NCBI GenBank assembly: GCA_023260655.1
Contig: JALQUU010000020.1
Span: 1-43,135 of the forward strand
From: Paracoccaceae bacterium
GTDB lineage: Bacteria; Pseudomonadota; Alphaproteobacteria; Rhodobacterales; Rhodobacteraceae
DNA length: 43,135 bases
Reading direction: 5' to 3'
The position numbers and the translations under genes were made by a program. The notes beneath the pieces were generated by a model that did not search any database, was not told the origin of the DNA, and worked only from the letters and a program-made list of their open reading frames with translations. Shown here in pieces: positions 36,242 through 43,135 of the stretch. Numbering within the stretch: the first letter of the stretch is position 1; each line of letters begins with the position of its first letter.

Positions 36242-37648
36242 ATGTCCCCCAAGACGCTCTACGATAAAATCTGGGACACCCACGTCGCCCATGAATCCGA
36301 AGATGGCACCTGCCTTCTCTACATCGACCGTCACCTCGTCCACGAAGTGACCTCGCCGCAGGCCTTCGAAGGCCTCCGCATGACGGGCCGCAAAGTGCGC
36401 GCCCCGGAAAAGACCATCGCGGTTCCCGATCACAACGTGCCCACCACCCATGGCCGCGAGAACCCCGATCAGATGACCGAAGACAGCCGCATTCAGGTGG
36501 CCGCGCTCGACAAGAACGCGAAGGATTTCGGCATCCACTACTATCCGGTCTCCGACATCCGCCAAGGCATCGTGCACATCGTCGGCCCCGAGCAGGGCTG
36601 GACCCTTCCGGGCATGACCGTCGTCTGCGGCGATAGCCACACGGCAACACATGGTGCCTTCGGCGCTCTCGCCCACGGCATCGGCACCTCCGAAGTGGAG
36701 CACGTTCTGGCCACGCAAACGCTGATCCAGAAGAAGTCGAAGAACATGAAAGTGGAGATCACCGGCAAGCTGAAGCCGGGCGTCACCGCGAAAGACATCA
36801 CCCTCGCTGTGATCGGCGCCACCGGCACCGCTGGCGGCACAGGCTACGTCATCGAATATTGCGGTGAAGCGATCCGCGATCTCTCGATGGAAGGCCGCAT
36901 GACCGTCTGCAACATGGCCATCGAAGGCGGCGCACGCGCCGGCCTCATCGCGCCCGACGAGAAAACCTACGAATACGTCAAGGGCCGCCCGCACGCGCCC
37001 AAAGGCGAACAGTTCGAGGCCGCCCTCGCATGGTGGAAAACCCTCTTCTCCGACGATGACGCCCATTGGGACAAGGTCATCACCCTCAAGGGCGAAGAGA
37101 TCCAGCCCGTCGTCACTTGGGGCACCTCGCCCGAAGACGTGCTGCCGATCACCGCAACCGTTCCGAACCCCGAAGACTTCAAGGGCGGTAAGGTTGAAGC
37201 AGCGAAGCGCTCCATCGAATACATGGGCCTCACCCCCGGCCAGAAGCTCACGGACATCAAGATCGACACCGTGTTCATCGGCTCCTGCACCAACGGCCGC
37301 ATCGAAGACCTGCGTGCCGCTGCAGACATCGTGAAGGGCAAGAAGATCAAGGACGGCATGCGCGCCATGGTCGTTCCCGGCTCGGGCCTCGTTCGTAAGC
37401 AAGCCGAAGAAGAGGGCCTCGCCCAGATCTTCAAGGATGCAGGCTTCGAATGGCGTCTGGCAGGCTGCTCCATGTGCCTCGCCATGAACCCCGACCAGCT
37501 CGCCCCCGGCGAACGCTGCGCCTCCACCTCGAACCGCAACTTCGAAGGCCGCCAAGGCTACAAGGGCCGCACGCACCTCGTGTCCCCCGCCATGGCAGCC
37601 GCTGCGGCGATCACCGGCCACCTCACCGACGTTCGGGAGATGATGTAA
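36242..37648 (+). CDS. leuC: 3-isopropylmalate dehydratase large subunit
   Basis: A 468-residue aconitase-family enzyme subunit that, with LeuD, isomerises 2- to 3-isopropylmalate in leucine synthesis. Three cysteines bind the [4Fe-4S] cluster: Cys349 (GSCTNGR), Cys409 and Cys412 ([13 protein letters not shown]). The substrate motif [16 protein letters not shown] is intact. A GGAGAGG site precedes the ATG at 36242. Its stop TAA shares one base with the leuD start, so the subunits are produced together. Confidence 0.98.
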   Translation: MSPKTLYDKIWDTHVAHESEDGTCLLYIDRHLVHEVTSPQAFEGLRMTGRKVRAPEKTIAVPDHNVPTTHGRENPDQMTEDSRIQVAALDKNAKDFGIHYYPVSDIRQGIVHIVGPEQGWTLPGMTVVCGDSHTATHGAFGALAHGIGTSEVEHVLATQTLIQKKSKNMKVEITGKLKPGVTAKDITLAVIGATGTAGGTGYVIEYCGEAIRDLSMEGRMTVCNMAIEGGARAGLIAPDEKTYEYVKGRPHAPKGEQFEAALAWWKTLFSDDDAHWDKVITLKGEEIQPVVTWGTSPEDVLPITATVPNPEDFKGGKVEAAKRSIEYMGLTPGQKLTDIKIDTVFIGSCTNGRIEDLRAAADIVKGKKIKDGMRAMVVPGSGLVRKQAEEEGLAQIFKDAGFEWRLAGCSMCLAMNPDQLAPGERCASTSNRNFEGRQGYKGRTHLVSPAMAAAAAITGHLTDVREMM

Positions 37649-38253
37649 TGGATAAGTTCGAAAAACTCAGCGGCATCGCCGCCCCCATGCCCCTCGTCAA
37701 CATCGACACGGACATGATCATCCCGAAGCAGTTCCTGAAAACGATCCAGCGTTCGGGCCTCGGCAAGAACCTGTTCGACGAGATGCGCTTCGACCGCGAA
37801 GGCAAGGAAATCGCCGATTTCGTGCTGAACAAACCGCAATACCGCGAGGCGCAAATCCTCGTGGCAGGCGACAACTTCGGCTGCGGCTCCTCGCGTGAAC
37901 ACGCACCTTGGGCTCTCCTCGATTTCGGCATCCGCTCGGTGATCTCCAACTCCTTCGCGGACATCTTCTACAACAACTGCTTCAAGAACGGCATTCTGCC
38001 CATCGTTCTTCCCCAAGAAGCCGTCGATGTGCTGATGAAAGACGCCGAGAAAGGCTCCAACGCCCGCATCGAGATCGACCTTGAAAATCAGGTCGTCACC
38101 TCCTCGGACGGCGAAACCTTCTCCTTCGAGATCGACGCCTTCAAAAAGCACTGCCTTCTGAACGGTCTCGATGACATCGGCCTGACCATGGAAAAAGGCT
38201 CCGCGATCGACGCTTTTGAAGCCAAGGCAGCAGCAGCCCGTCCGTGGGTCTGA
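37648..38253 (+). CDS. leuD: 3-isopropylmalate dehydratase small subunit
   Basis: A 201-residue subunit that completes the active site of the LeuCD isomerase. Typical phrases are [30 protein letters not shown] and [15 protein letters not shown]. The start overlaps the leuC stop by one base, with GGGAG upstream. The gene is followed by hairpins at 38265-38285 and 38299-38335, and the third leu gene, leuB, lies about 4 kb further on. Confidence 0.98.
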   Translation: MDKFEKLSGIAAPMPLVNIDTDMIIPKQFLKTIQRSGLGKNLFDEMRFDREGKEIADFVLNKPQYREAQILVAGDNFGCGSSREHAPWALLDFGIRSVISNSFADIFYNNCFKNGILPIVLPQEAVDVLMKDAEKGSNARIEIDLENQVVTSSDGETFSFEIDAFKKHCLLNGLDDIGLTMEKGSAIDAFEAKAAAARPWV

Positions 38254-38264
38254 TCTAAAAAAAC

Positions 38265-38290
38265 GAATCCCGCACGCCGGGATTCTACAT
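38265..38290 (+). terminator. Hairpin after leuD
   Basis: GAATCCCG (38265-38272) is the exact inverse of CGGGATTC (38278-38285) with loop CACGC, preceded by seven A and followed by an AT-rich stretch without a long uninterrupted T run. It is probably the leuCD terminator. Confidence 0.7.
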
Positions 38291-38298
38291 AAAATTTT

Positions 38299-38353
38299 AT
38301 GGGCCACTCCGCGCAAAACTGCTGGTGTGGCCCATTTTGTATCCGAAAGGATA
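38299..38353 (+). other. Two further hairpins downstream of leuD
   Basis: ATGGGCCAC (38299-38307) is the exact inverse of GTGGCCCAT (38327-38335), loop 19 bases, then TTTT. Directly after it, TATCC-GAAA-GGATA (38340-38353) forms a stem closed by a GNRA-type tetraloop. The three stems in about 90 bases could be stacked terminators, a processed 3' end or a small structured RNA. Confidence 0.6.
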
Positions 38354-38600
38354 TACCCACTAGGGTTAGTATAAGGCAGATTTTCTGCCAATTTTTCGCG
38401 CCCCGAATGATGCAATCCCGCACCACTCTCTCCACGAAATCGCCCGAAAGTTGCTGTCTACAAAACCTGCCCCTTGAGGACTTTAGCGAAAGAAGGCAGA
38501 AGTTGGGCGAGAATGAGGCACACCGTCAAAATCGGCGGGATCAACGTGGAACAGAAGCACGGCATCGTATCGTGCTCGGCCAGTTTGAAGGGAAAGAGCA
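38354..38600. other. Non-coding stretch before the membrane-protein gene
   Basis: I see no gene here; open frames starting at 38474 have shadow-like composition and run into the next gene out of frame. AGCACG / CGTGCT (38556-38561 and 38571-38576) form a small inverted repeat 25 bases before the GTG start. No promoter is recognised. Confidence 0.5.
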
Positions 38601-39446
38601 GTGATCGGACGCATCGCCAGCGCCTTCGTGCGCGCGTTACTCGTAGCCATTTTGTTGGTTACTCCGGCACTTTTGGTGCCCCACGCTTCTGCGGACACCA
38701 CCCAGATCGTGATGCTTCTCGCCCTCTTGGGCTCCGCTTTCGTTTTCGTCGAATATTCCTCTGCCTACCCCAGCGTGATCGAATTCCGCTACGCGCCGCC
38801 CTTCAACCGCCTGCGCTTCCTCTTCCTGATGCTGGCCGTCATCATGGCTTCGCTGATCATCAGCGGCAGCGGCGGCAACCTCGCCCGCGTCTCCTCTTCC
38901 TTGGGCGCGATGGTCGCGCGGCTTCTGGATTTCCCCTTCTCGCCCGTCCGCCTGATGACCCTCGCCGTCCCCTTCGACGCGCCGGACAGCTTTTATCAAA
39001 GCGTCCGCATCACCGCAGGGCTCGCCTATGGCGTCTCGCTGGTGATGATCCTCGCCTTCGTCATCCTGATCCGCGTTCTGGGCTGGCCCGCCTCAAACGG
39101 CGCCTTCAACGTCTGGCTCAACCTGCCTCTGTTCGACCCCACAGCCGGCGGCGAAGTGATCACCCGCCTCAATCGTGACGCGCGTCTTAACTATTCCTTA
39201 GGCTTCTTGCTGCCATTCCTGACCCCGGCCTTCGCAAAGGCCGCCGTTGGTTTCCTCGACACCAGCGCGCTGCAAAACCCGCAGACCATGATCTGGACGA
39301 TAACGCTATGGGCCTTCTTCCCCGCCATGCTGGTCACCCGCGGCCTCGCCATGACGCGGATTTCCCAGATGATCGAATCGAAGCGCCGCCGCGCCTATGC
39401 CCGCGCCGAAACCGAAGAAGGCGTCGTGCCCGTTACCTCGATGTAA
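38601..39446 (+). CDS. Conserved-type integral membrane protein of unknown function
   Basis: A 281-residue protein that starts with GTG, supported by GAAGGGAAAG upstream. It has about five or six hydrophobic segments (approximately 9-30, 36-53, 71-90, 133-160, 200-222 and 235-252) and a basic, Arg-rich C-terminal tail (ESKRRRAYARAE). I recognise it only as a protein often found downstream of leuD in Rhodobacterales; no domain or catalytic motif is visible. The nuclease-like remnant begins at or before its stop codon, so they probably formed one transcript. Confidence 0.75.
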   Translation: MIGRIASAFVRALLVAILLVTPALLVPHASADTTQIVMLLALLGSAFVFVEYSSAYPSVIEFRYAPPFNRLRFLFLMLAVIMASLIISGSGGNLARVSSSLGAMVARLLDFPFSPVRLMTLAVPFDAPDSFYQSVRITAGLAYGVSLVMILAFVILIRVLGWPASNGAFNVWLNLPLFDPTAGGEVITRLNRDARLNYSLGFLLPFLTPAFAKAAVGFLDTSALQNPQTMIWTITLWAFFPAMLVTRGLAMTRISQMIESKRRRAYARAETEEGVVPVTSM

Positions 39447-40410
39447 TCGCTTTTCTTGCGGCCTTCGCGTTTCTCGCCGGGGCCGCAACTGCCGATCCCT
39501 TCCGCGTCGCCGTCTGGGCCTCCGGCCTCTCCCGCAAAGCCCCCGGTCTCCTCCTGCGCGACATCCGCCGCGATACGCCAGAGATCACCGCCGCCCGCTC
39601 CATCCTGAACACCGCCCAGCCGGATATCCTCCTGCTTCTAGGCCTCGACTATGACGCCCGCCTTGAGGCCCTCACCGCCTTCAACGCGGGTCTCGATACG
39701 CCCTTTCCCCATCTCTTCGCCTTTCCCCGAACTCTGGCGTGCCAACAGGCGTCGATCTCGACGGCGACGGCACCCGCAGTTCCCCGCGGGATGCCCAAGG
39801 CTACGGGCGCTTCGCTGGCCAGAACGGCATGGCGCTGCTCTCACGCTTCCCCATCGCAGCGGCAAACGCGCAAGACTTTACCGAAACCCTCTGGCGCGAT
39901 CTGCCGGATGCCCTACGCCCCGAGGCCGGAGGCAAGGCCTTCCCCTCCGCAGAAGCATGGGCCATCCAGCGCCTCTCTTCCGTGGGCCACTGGGTCGTGC
40001 CCGTCGAAACCCCGCTCGGCTCGATCCAGATCCTCGCAGCCCACCCCACCCCGCCGATCCATGACGGCCCCGAAGACCGCAACGGCAAGCGCAACCACGA
40101 CGAAGCCCGCCTCTGGTCTCTCCTCCTCAACGGCTGGAAAGGCGCGGAAATCGCGCAGCCCATCCTCCTCACAGAAGCCGGGATCGACCCCGCCCGCCCC
40201 GATCACCGCCCCGAAGCCCTGCGCGCTCTCCTCACAGGCCCGCTCCGCGACGTAGGCCCGCCTGATCCCACCGTCACATGGGGCAAAAGCGGCCCCGCCC
40301 GCTCCACGTTCATCGCCACAAGCCCCGCCTTCAAAGCGTTAGCCTCCGGCACCCTTTCAGATCCGGAGGCCAGCCGTCATGCACTCGTCTGGGCCGACAT
40401 CAGCTTCTGA
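39443..40410 (+). pseudogene. Endonuclease/exonuclease/phosphatase family gene with a -1 frame break
   Basis: Two frames together make one EEP-type protein. The 5' part (frame of 39308) reads IAFLAAFAFLAGAATA, a signal-like segment, then FRVAVWASGLSRKAPG and PDILLLLGLDYD. The 3' part (frame of 39739, to 40410) continues GVDLDGDGTRS, GYGRFAGQNGMALLSRFPI and ends HALVWADISF. The frames meet around TTTCCCCGAAC at 39722-39732; one extra base (for example TTTCGCCCGAAC) would give FRPN and restore a continuous protein. In addition no ATG, GTG or TTG lies near the expected start; the nearest in-frame ATG is at 39308 inside the upstream gene. It may be a decayed gene or a sequencing error. Confidence 0.8.
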
Positions 40411-41281
40411 TCCGCCCCTCGAACAAATGCGCCGTGGCCGCCCGTAGCGCCTCGTCCAGAGGCGTCGGCACAAACTCCGGCGCCAGAGCCCGGAACACGC
40501 TCCCATCCAACTGATGCGGCGTGTTCCAGAGGTAACGCATCTCCAGCACGCCTTTCAGCACCGGCATAAACGGGCGCAGAAGGTGGATCTGCCACCACGG
40601 AAACGCCCGCAGCGCAACCTCCCGCCCTGCCACGCGCTCAAGCGCCTTGGCCATCTCTTCCCCAGTCAGGGTGTAGCCGGGATAAAGAACCTCCGTCACA
40701 CCATCATACTTTGCCGGATCCTCCAGAAGCGCCACCGCCACCCGCGCCAGATCCGGCAGATAGGCCCAAGCATGCGGCACATCCCTGCGCCCCGGATAGC
40801 GAAACGCCCCTTTTGCCACCCGCGCCGCCATGAAACGGTCAAACCAGTTCCCCGAAGGCACGGGATCAATGTAATCCCCCGCCCGCAGGATAATCGCCCG
40901 CACCCCTGAGCGTGCATAAGACGCATCAACCTCCGCCCGCAGCCGCCCCAAAGGGTTCGTCGCCCCATGTGGCGTCTCCGCCGCCCAAACCGTGCCAGAC
41001 CCTTCGCCAAAAACATAAACATTCGAAGGAACCAGCGCCAAGGCCCCACTGGCCTTGGCCCCCTCCTGCACCCGCGCATGCAGCGCAGGCATCTGCTCGG
41101 CCCAGAGGTTATACGAAGGCGGGTGCCACCCCATCACGATCACATCCGCACCCTGCGCCACCTGCGTCAGGTCATCCTTACGGCTGGCATGGCGCACCAC
41201 CCATCCCGCATTCGCAAAAGCCGCCGCCGAATGCCGCGCGAAGCGCCCATTGCTACCCAGAACCAGAACCGTCTTACCCAT
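40400..41281 (-). CDS. NAD(P)-binding epimerase/dehydratase-like protein (extended SDR)
   Basis: A 293-residue protein with a Rossmann N-terminus (KTVLVLGSNGRFARHSA) and extended-SDR layout. Mid-protein phrases LVPSNVYVFGEGSG, ETPHGATNPLGRLRAEVD and ILRAGDYIDP match NAD-dependent epimerase-type proteins, but the usual Y-x3-K is not obvious (L-G-R-L-R-A in that area), so catalytic activity is uncertain. Start 41281 is favoured: GGAGG lies five bases before it; ATGs at 41284 and 41293 are alternatives. It diverges from a LysR regulator across 90 bases, the classic arrangement of a regulator and its target. Confidence 0.82.
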   Translation of the reverse strand: MGKTVLVLGSNGRFARHSAAAFANAGWVVRHASRKDDLTQVAQGADVIVMGWHPPSYNLWAEQMPALHARVQEGAKASGALALVPSNVYVFGEGSGTVWAAETPHGATNPLGRLRAEVDASYARSGVRAIILRAGDYIDPVPSGNWFDRFMAARVAKGAFRYPGRRDVPHAWAYLPDLARVAVALLEDPAKYDGVTEVLYPGYTLTGEEMAKALERVAGREVALRAFPWWQIHLLRPFMPVLKGVLEMRYLWNTPHQLDGSVFRALAPEFVPTPLDEALRAATAHLFEGRIRS

Positions 41282-41371
41282 CATCGCCTCCATAAGCTGA
41301 TGGATAAAACCTCTCACATGCGCCATCGCATGCGTATTCCCAATTTTTCACCATATGATATACATATTCGC
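41282..41371. promoter_or_regulatory. SDR/LysR divergent control region
   Basis: CATGCG-CCAT-CGCATG (41317-41332) is an inverted repeat with 6-bp arms. ATATG-ATATA-CATAT (about 41353-41367) has 5-bp arms and contains a T-N11-A pattern as expected for LysR binding, close to the LysR start. The AT-rich half probably holds the promoters. Confidence 0.6.
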
Positions 41372-42265
41372 ATGACTAAACTGCCCGACTGGTCCCTCCT
41401 CCAAAGTTTTCTCGCCGTCGCCGAAACCGGCTCGCTCTCGGCGGCTGCCGAACGACTAGGCCTCACCCAGCCTACGCTCGGCCGTCAGATCAAACGGCTC
41501 GAAGCTGATCTCGGCCTCACGCTCTTCACCCGCGCCGCGCGCGGCCTCCTGCCCACCGAGGCGGCCCAATCGCTCATCCCCCGCGCCCGTGCCATGGCCG
41601 AAGCAGCCCAAGGCCTCTCGCTCGCAGCCGCTGGCCATCAGGAAGGCATCGCAGGCACCGTCCGCCTCACGGCATCAAAAATGGTCACGCTCCATATCCT
41701 GCCGCCCATCCTCGCACGTCTCCTCGCAGAGCACCCCGAACTCCAGATCGAACTGGCCCCTTCTGACACCACCGAAAACCTGCTCTTCCGCGAGGCCGAT
41801 ATCGCCATCCGCATGTATCGCCCCCGCCAACTCGACATCGTCGCGAAACACTTGGGCGATATCCACCTCACCCTCTGCGCCGCCAAAAGCTACCTCGCCG
41901 CCCACGGCGCACCGCAAACCGCCGAAGACTTCGCCAACCACGCCTTCGTCGGCTACGATCACTCCGACGATATCCTCCAAGGCATGCGCGCTGCAGGCTT
42001 CCCCGCCACCCGCGACTGGTTCCGCATCCGCTGCGATGACCAACCCACCTATTGGGAGCTTGTGCGCGCCGGCGCAGGCATCGGCTTCGGCCAGCGCCCG
42101 ATGGTCAACGCTGATCCAACGATGAAAGCGCTCTCCCTTCCGCCCGGTATCACCATCCCCGTTCTCCCCATCTGGCTCGCCACGCCCGAAGCACTCCGCC
42201 ATACCCCCCGCATTTCCCTTGTCTGGCAGCATCTCGCCACCCATCTCGCGCCCTTCGTTTCTTGA
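41372..42265 (+). CDS. LysR-family transcriptional regulator
   Basis: A 297-residue regulator. Residues 1-62 carry the winged HTH (LLQSFLAVAETGSLSAAAE ... TQPTLGRQIKRLEADLG) and residues about 90-290 the periplasmic-binding-protein-like effector domain. The start at 41372 is chosen at the family N-terminus (MTKLPDWSLLQSF); the frame stays open far upstream through the divergent gene but without coding signal. It probably controls the divergent SDR gene and itself. Ligand unknown. It is followed by leuB after 58 bases. Confidence 0.93.
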   Translation: MTKLPDWSLLQSFLAVAETGSLSAAAERLGLTQPTLGRQIKRLEADLGLTLFTRAARGLLPTEAAQSLIPRARAMAEAAQGLSLAAAGHQEGIAGTVRLTASKMVTLHILPPILARLLAEHPELQIELAPSDTTENLLFREADIAIRMYRPRQLDIVAKHLGDIHLTLCAAKSYLAAHGAPQTAEDFANHAFVGYDHSDDILQGMRAAGFPATRDWFRIRCDDQPTYWELVRAGAGIGFGQRPMVNADPTMKALSLPPGITIPVLPIWLATPEALRHTPRISLVWQHLATHLAPFVS

Positions 42266-42323
42266 CCCTTCCTCTCCGTAGCGTTAGGCCAAGGCGACGC
42301 AATTTCCCGCAAGGTATCCAAGC

Positions 42324-43135
42324 ATGTCCAACCCATCGCTCCTCATCCTGCCCGGCGACGGCATCGGCCCCGAAGTCATGGCGGAAGTCCGCAAGATCAT
42401 CGACTGGTTCGGTGCAAAGCGCGGCGTCACCTTCGACGTCTCCGAAGACCTCGTCGGTGGCTGCGCCTACGACAAGCACGGCACACCGCTGCACGATGAC
42501 ACGATGGCCAAAGCTCAAGAAGTCGACGCCGTTCTCCTCGGTGCCGTCGGCGGCCCGAAGTATGACAACCTCGACTTCTCCGTGAAGCCCGAGCGTGGCC
42601 TCCTCCGCCTCCGCAAGGAAATGGACCTCTACGCCAACCTGCGCCCCGCCCAGTGCTTTGACGCACTGGCAGACTTCTCCTCCCTGAAGAAGGATGTGGT
42701 TGCCGGCCTCGACATCATGATCGTCCGCGAACTGACCTCGGGCGTCTACTTCGGCGAGCCGCGCGGCATCTTCAAAGAAGGCAACGAGCGCGTCGGTATC
42801 AACACCCAGCGCTACACCGAATCGGAAATCGAGCGCGTTGCCCGCTCCGCTTTCGAACTGGCCCGCCGTCGCGGCAACAAGGTCTGCTCGATGGAAAAGG
42901 CCAACGTGATGGAATCGGGCGTTCTGTGGCGCGAAGTCGTCCAGAAGATCCACGACACCGAATACCCCGACGTCGAGCTGTCGCACATGTACGCAGACGC
43001 AGGCGCGATGCAGCTCACCCGCTGGCCCAAGCAGTTTGACGTGATCGTCACCGATAACCTCTTCGGCGACCTTCTCTCCGACCTCGCCGCGATGCTCACC
43101 GGCTCGCTCGGCATGCTGCCCTCCGCCTCGCTCGG
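42324..43135 (+). CDS. leuB: 3-isopropylmalate dehydrogenase, 5' part (runs off the window)
   Basis: The first 270 codons are present. LeuB oxidises and decarboxylates 3-isopropylmalate to 2-oxoisocaproate with NAD. The N-terminus [14 protein letters not shown] is the family hallmark; [22 protein letters not shown] and [15 protein letters not shown] bring the substrate-, metal- and nucleotide-binding residues (Lys in EKANV, Asp pair in the last). A weak AAGG ribosome site lies ten bases before the ATG. The gene is separated from leuC-leuD by about 4 kb and four unrelated genes. Confidence 0.97.
   Translation, partial: MSNPSLLILPGDGIGPEVMAEVRKIIDWFGAKRGVTFDVSEDLVGGCAYDKHGTPLHDDTMAKAQEVDAVLLGAVGGPKYDNLDFSVKPERGLLRLRKEMDLYANLRPAQCFDALADFSSLKKDVVAGLDIMIVRELTSGVYFGEPRGIFKEGNERVGINTQRYTESEIERVARSAFELARRRGNKVCSMEKANVMESGVLWREVVQKIHDTEYPDVELSHMYADAGAMQLTRWPKQFDVIVTDNLFGDLLSDLAAMLTGSLGMLPSASL

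Noticed and set aside
38474-39178. Alternative gene overlapping the membrane-protein start
   Set aside because: The frame turns into Arg/Pro-rich shadow sequence within the membrane-protein gene and lacks a ribosome site.
39719-39732. Programmed -1 frameshift in the EEP gene
   Set aside because: The site reads TTT CCC CGA, not an X-XXY-YYZ slippery heptamer, and I see no strong downstream stem; a base loss or read error is simpler.

Overview
The window looks like chromosomal DNA of a GC-rich alphaproteobacterium of the Rhodobacterales (Roseobacter/Rhodobacter type). This rests on gene content and order: a Rhodobacter-type porin, the order DUF3576 / leuS-lptE-holA, the order rsmB-heparinase-purH-lspA-DUF3035-M16-M16, the order rsfS-rlmH-gpmI-envC-ctpA-rppH, and a leu locus with leuC-leuD separated from leuB. 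No species is named, because nothing was searched. No tRNA, rRNA, CRISPR array, transposase or phage gene was found.

Layout. 1-142: start of a porin gene (-). 417-5032: DUF3576 lipoprotein (+) facing the leuS-lptE-holA operon (-) across a bidirectional terminator. 5172-7116: a family 4 glycosyltransferase and a glutathione S-transferase (+). 7250-14315: a cluster on the - strand for N-methyl/methyl-group metabolism: XRE-cupin regulator, LysE-type exporter, FAD/GcvT dehydrogenase, homocysteine S-methyltransferase and a second FAD/GcvT dehydrogenase. 14465-16423: DCC thiol protein (+), SDHAF4-like protein (-), rsmB (+). 16525-23920: heparinase-like protein, purH, lspA, DUF3035 lipoprotein and an M16 peptidase pair (all +). 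24076-25142: a MarR regulator and an isochorismatase-like hydrolase (+). 25276-27300: SDR, crotonase-like protein and yggS (-), with a DUF2125 protein diverging (+). 28985-34472: rsfS, rlmH, gpmI, envC-like, ctpA and rppH (-). 34659-35978: an MscS channel (-). 36242-43135: leuC, leuD, a membrane protein, a frameshifted endonuclease/exonuclease/phosphatase gene, a divergent SDR/LysR pair and the start of leuB.

How the genes fit together. Most of the window is housekeeping: translation and ribosome maturation, purine and leucine synthesis, glycolysis and cell-envelope biogenesis. The main accessory block is 7250-14315. Two DMGDH/SARDH-type flavoproteins would strip N-methyl groups onto tetrahydrofolate, a homocysteine methyltransferase could pass a methyl group to methionine, a LysE-type permease could export a product, and a regulator with a small-molecule (cupin) domain sits at the head. 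This resembles glycine betaine -> dimethylglycine -> sarcosine -> glycine, but the substrate is inferred. The second dehydrogenase is flanked by inverted copies of a ~48-bp hairpin repeat that recurs elsewhere in the window.

The most unusual signals are non-coding or degenerate: the hairpin repeat family with a compensatory stem change, a perfect 25-bp tandem duplication between purH and lspA, two consecutive palindromes before the M16 genes, three hairpins after leuD, a one-base frameshift in the nuclease gene, and enzyme-family proteins that lack expected catalytic residues (crotonase, EnvC/LytM, second M16). I saw no clearly novel multi-gene defence or mobile system.
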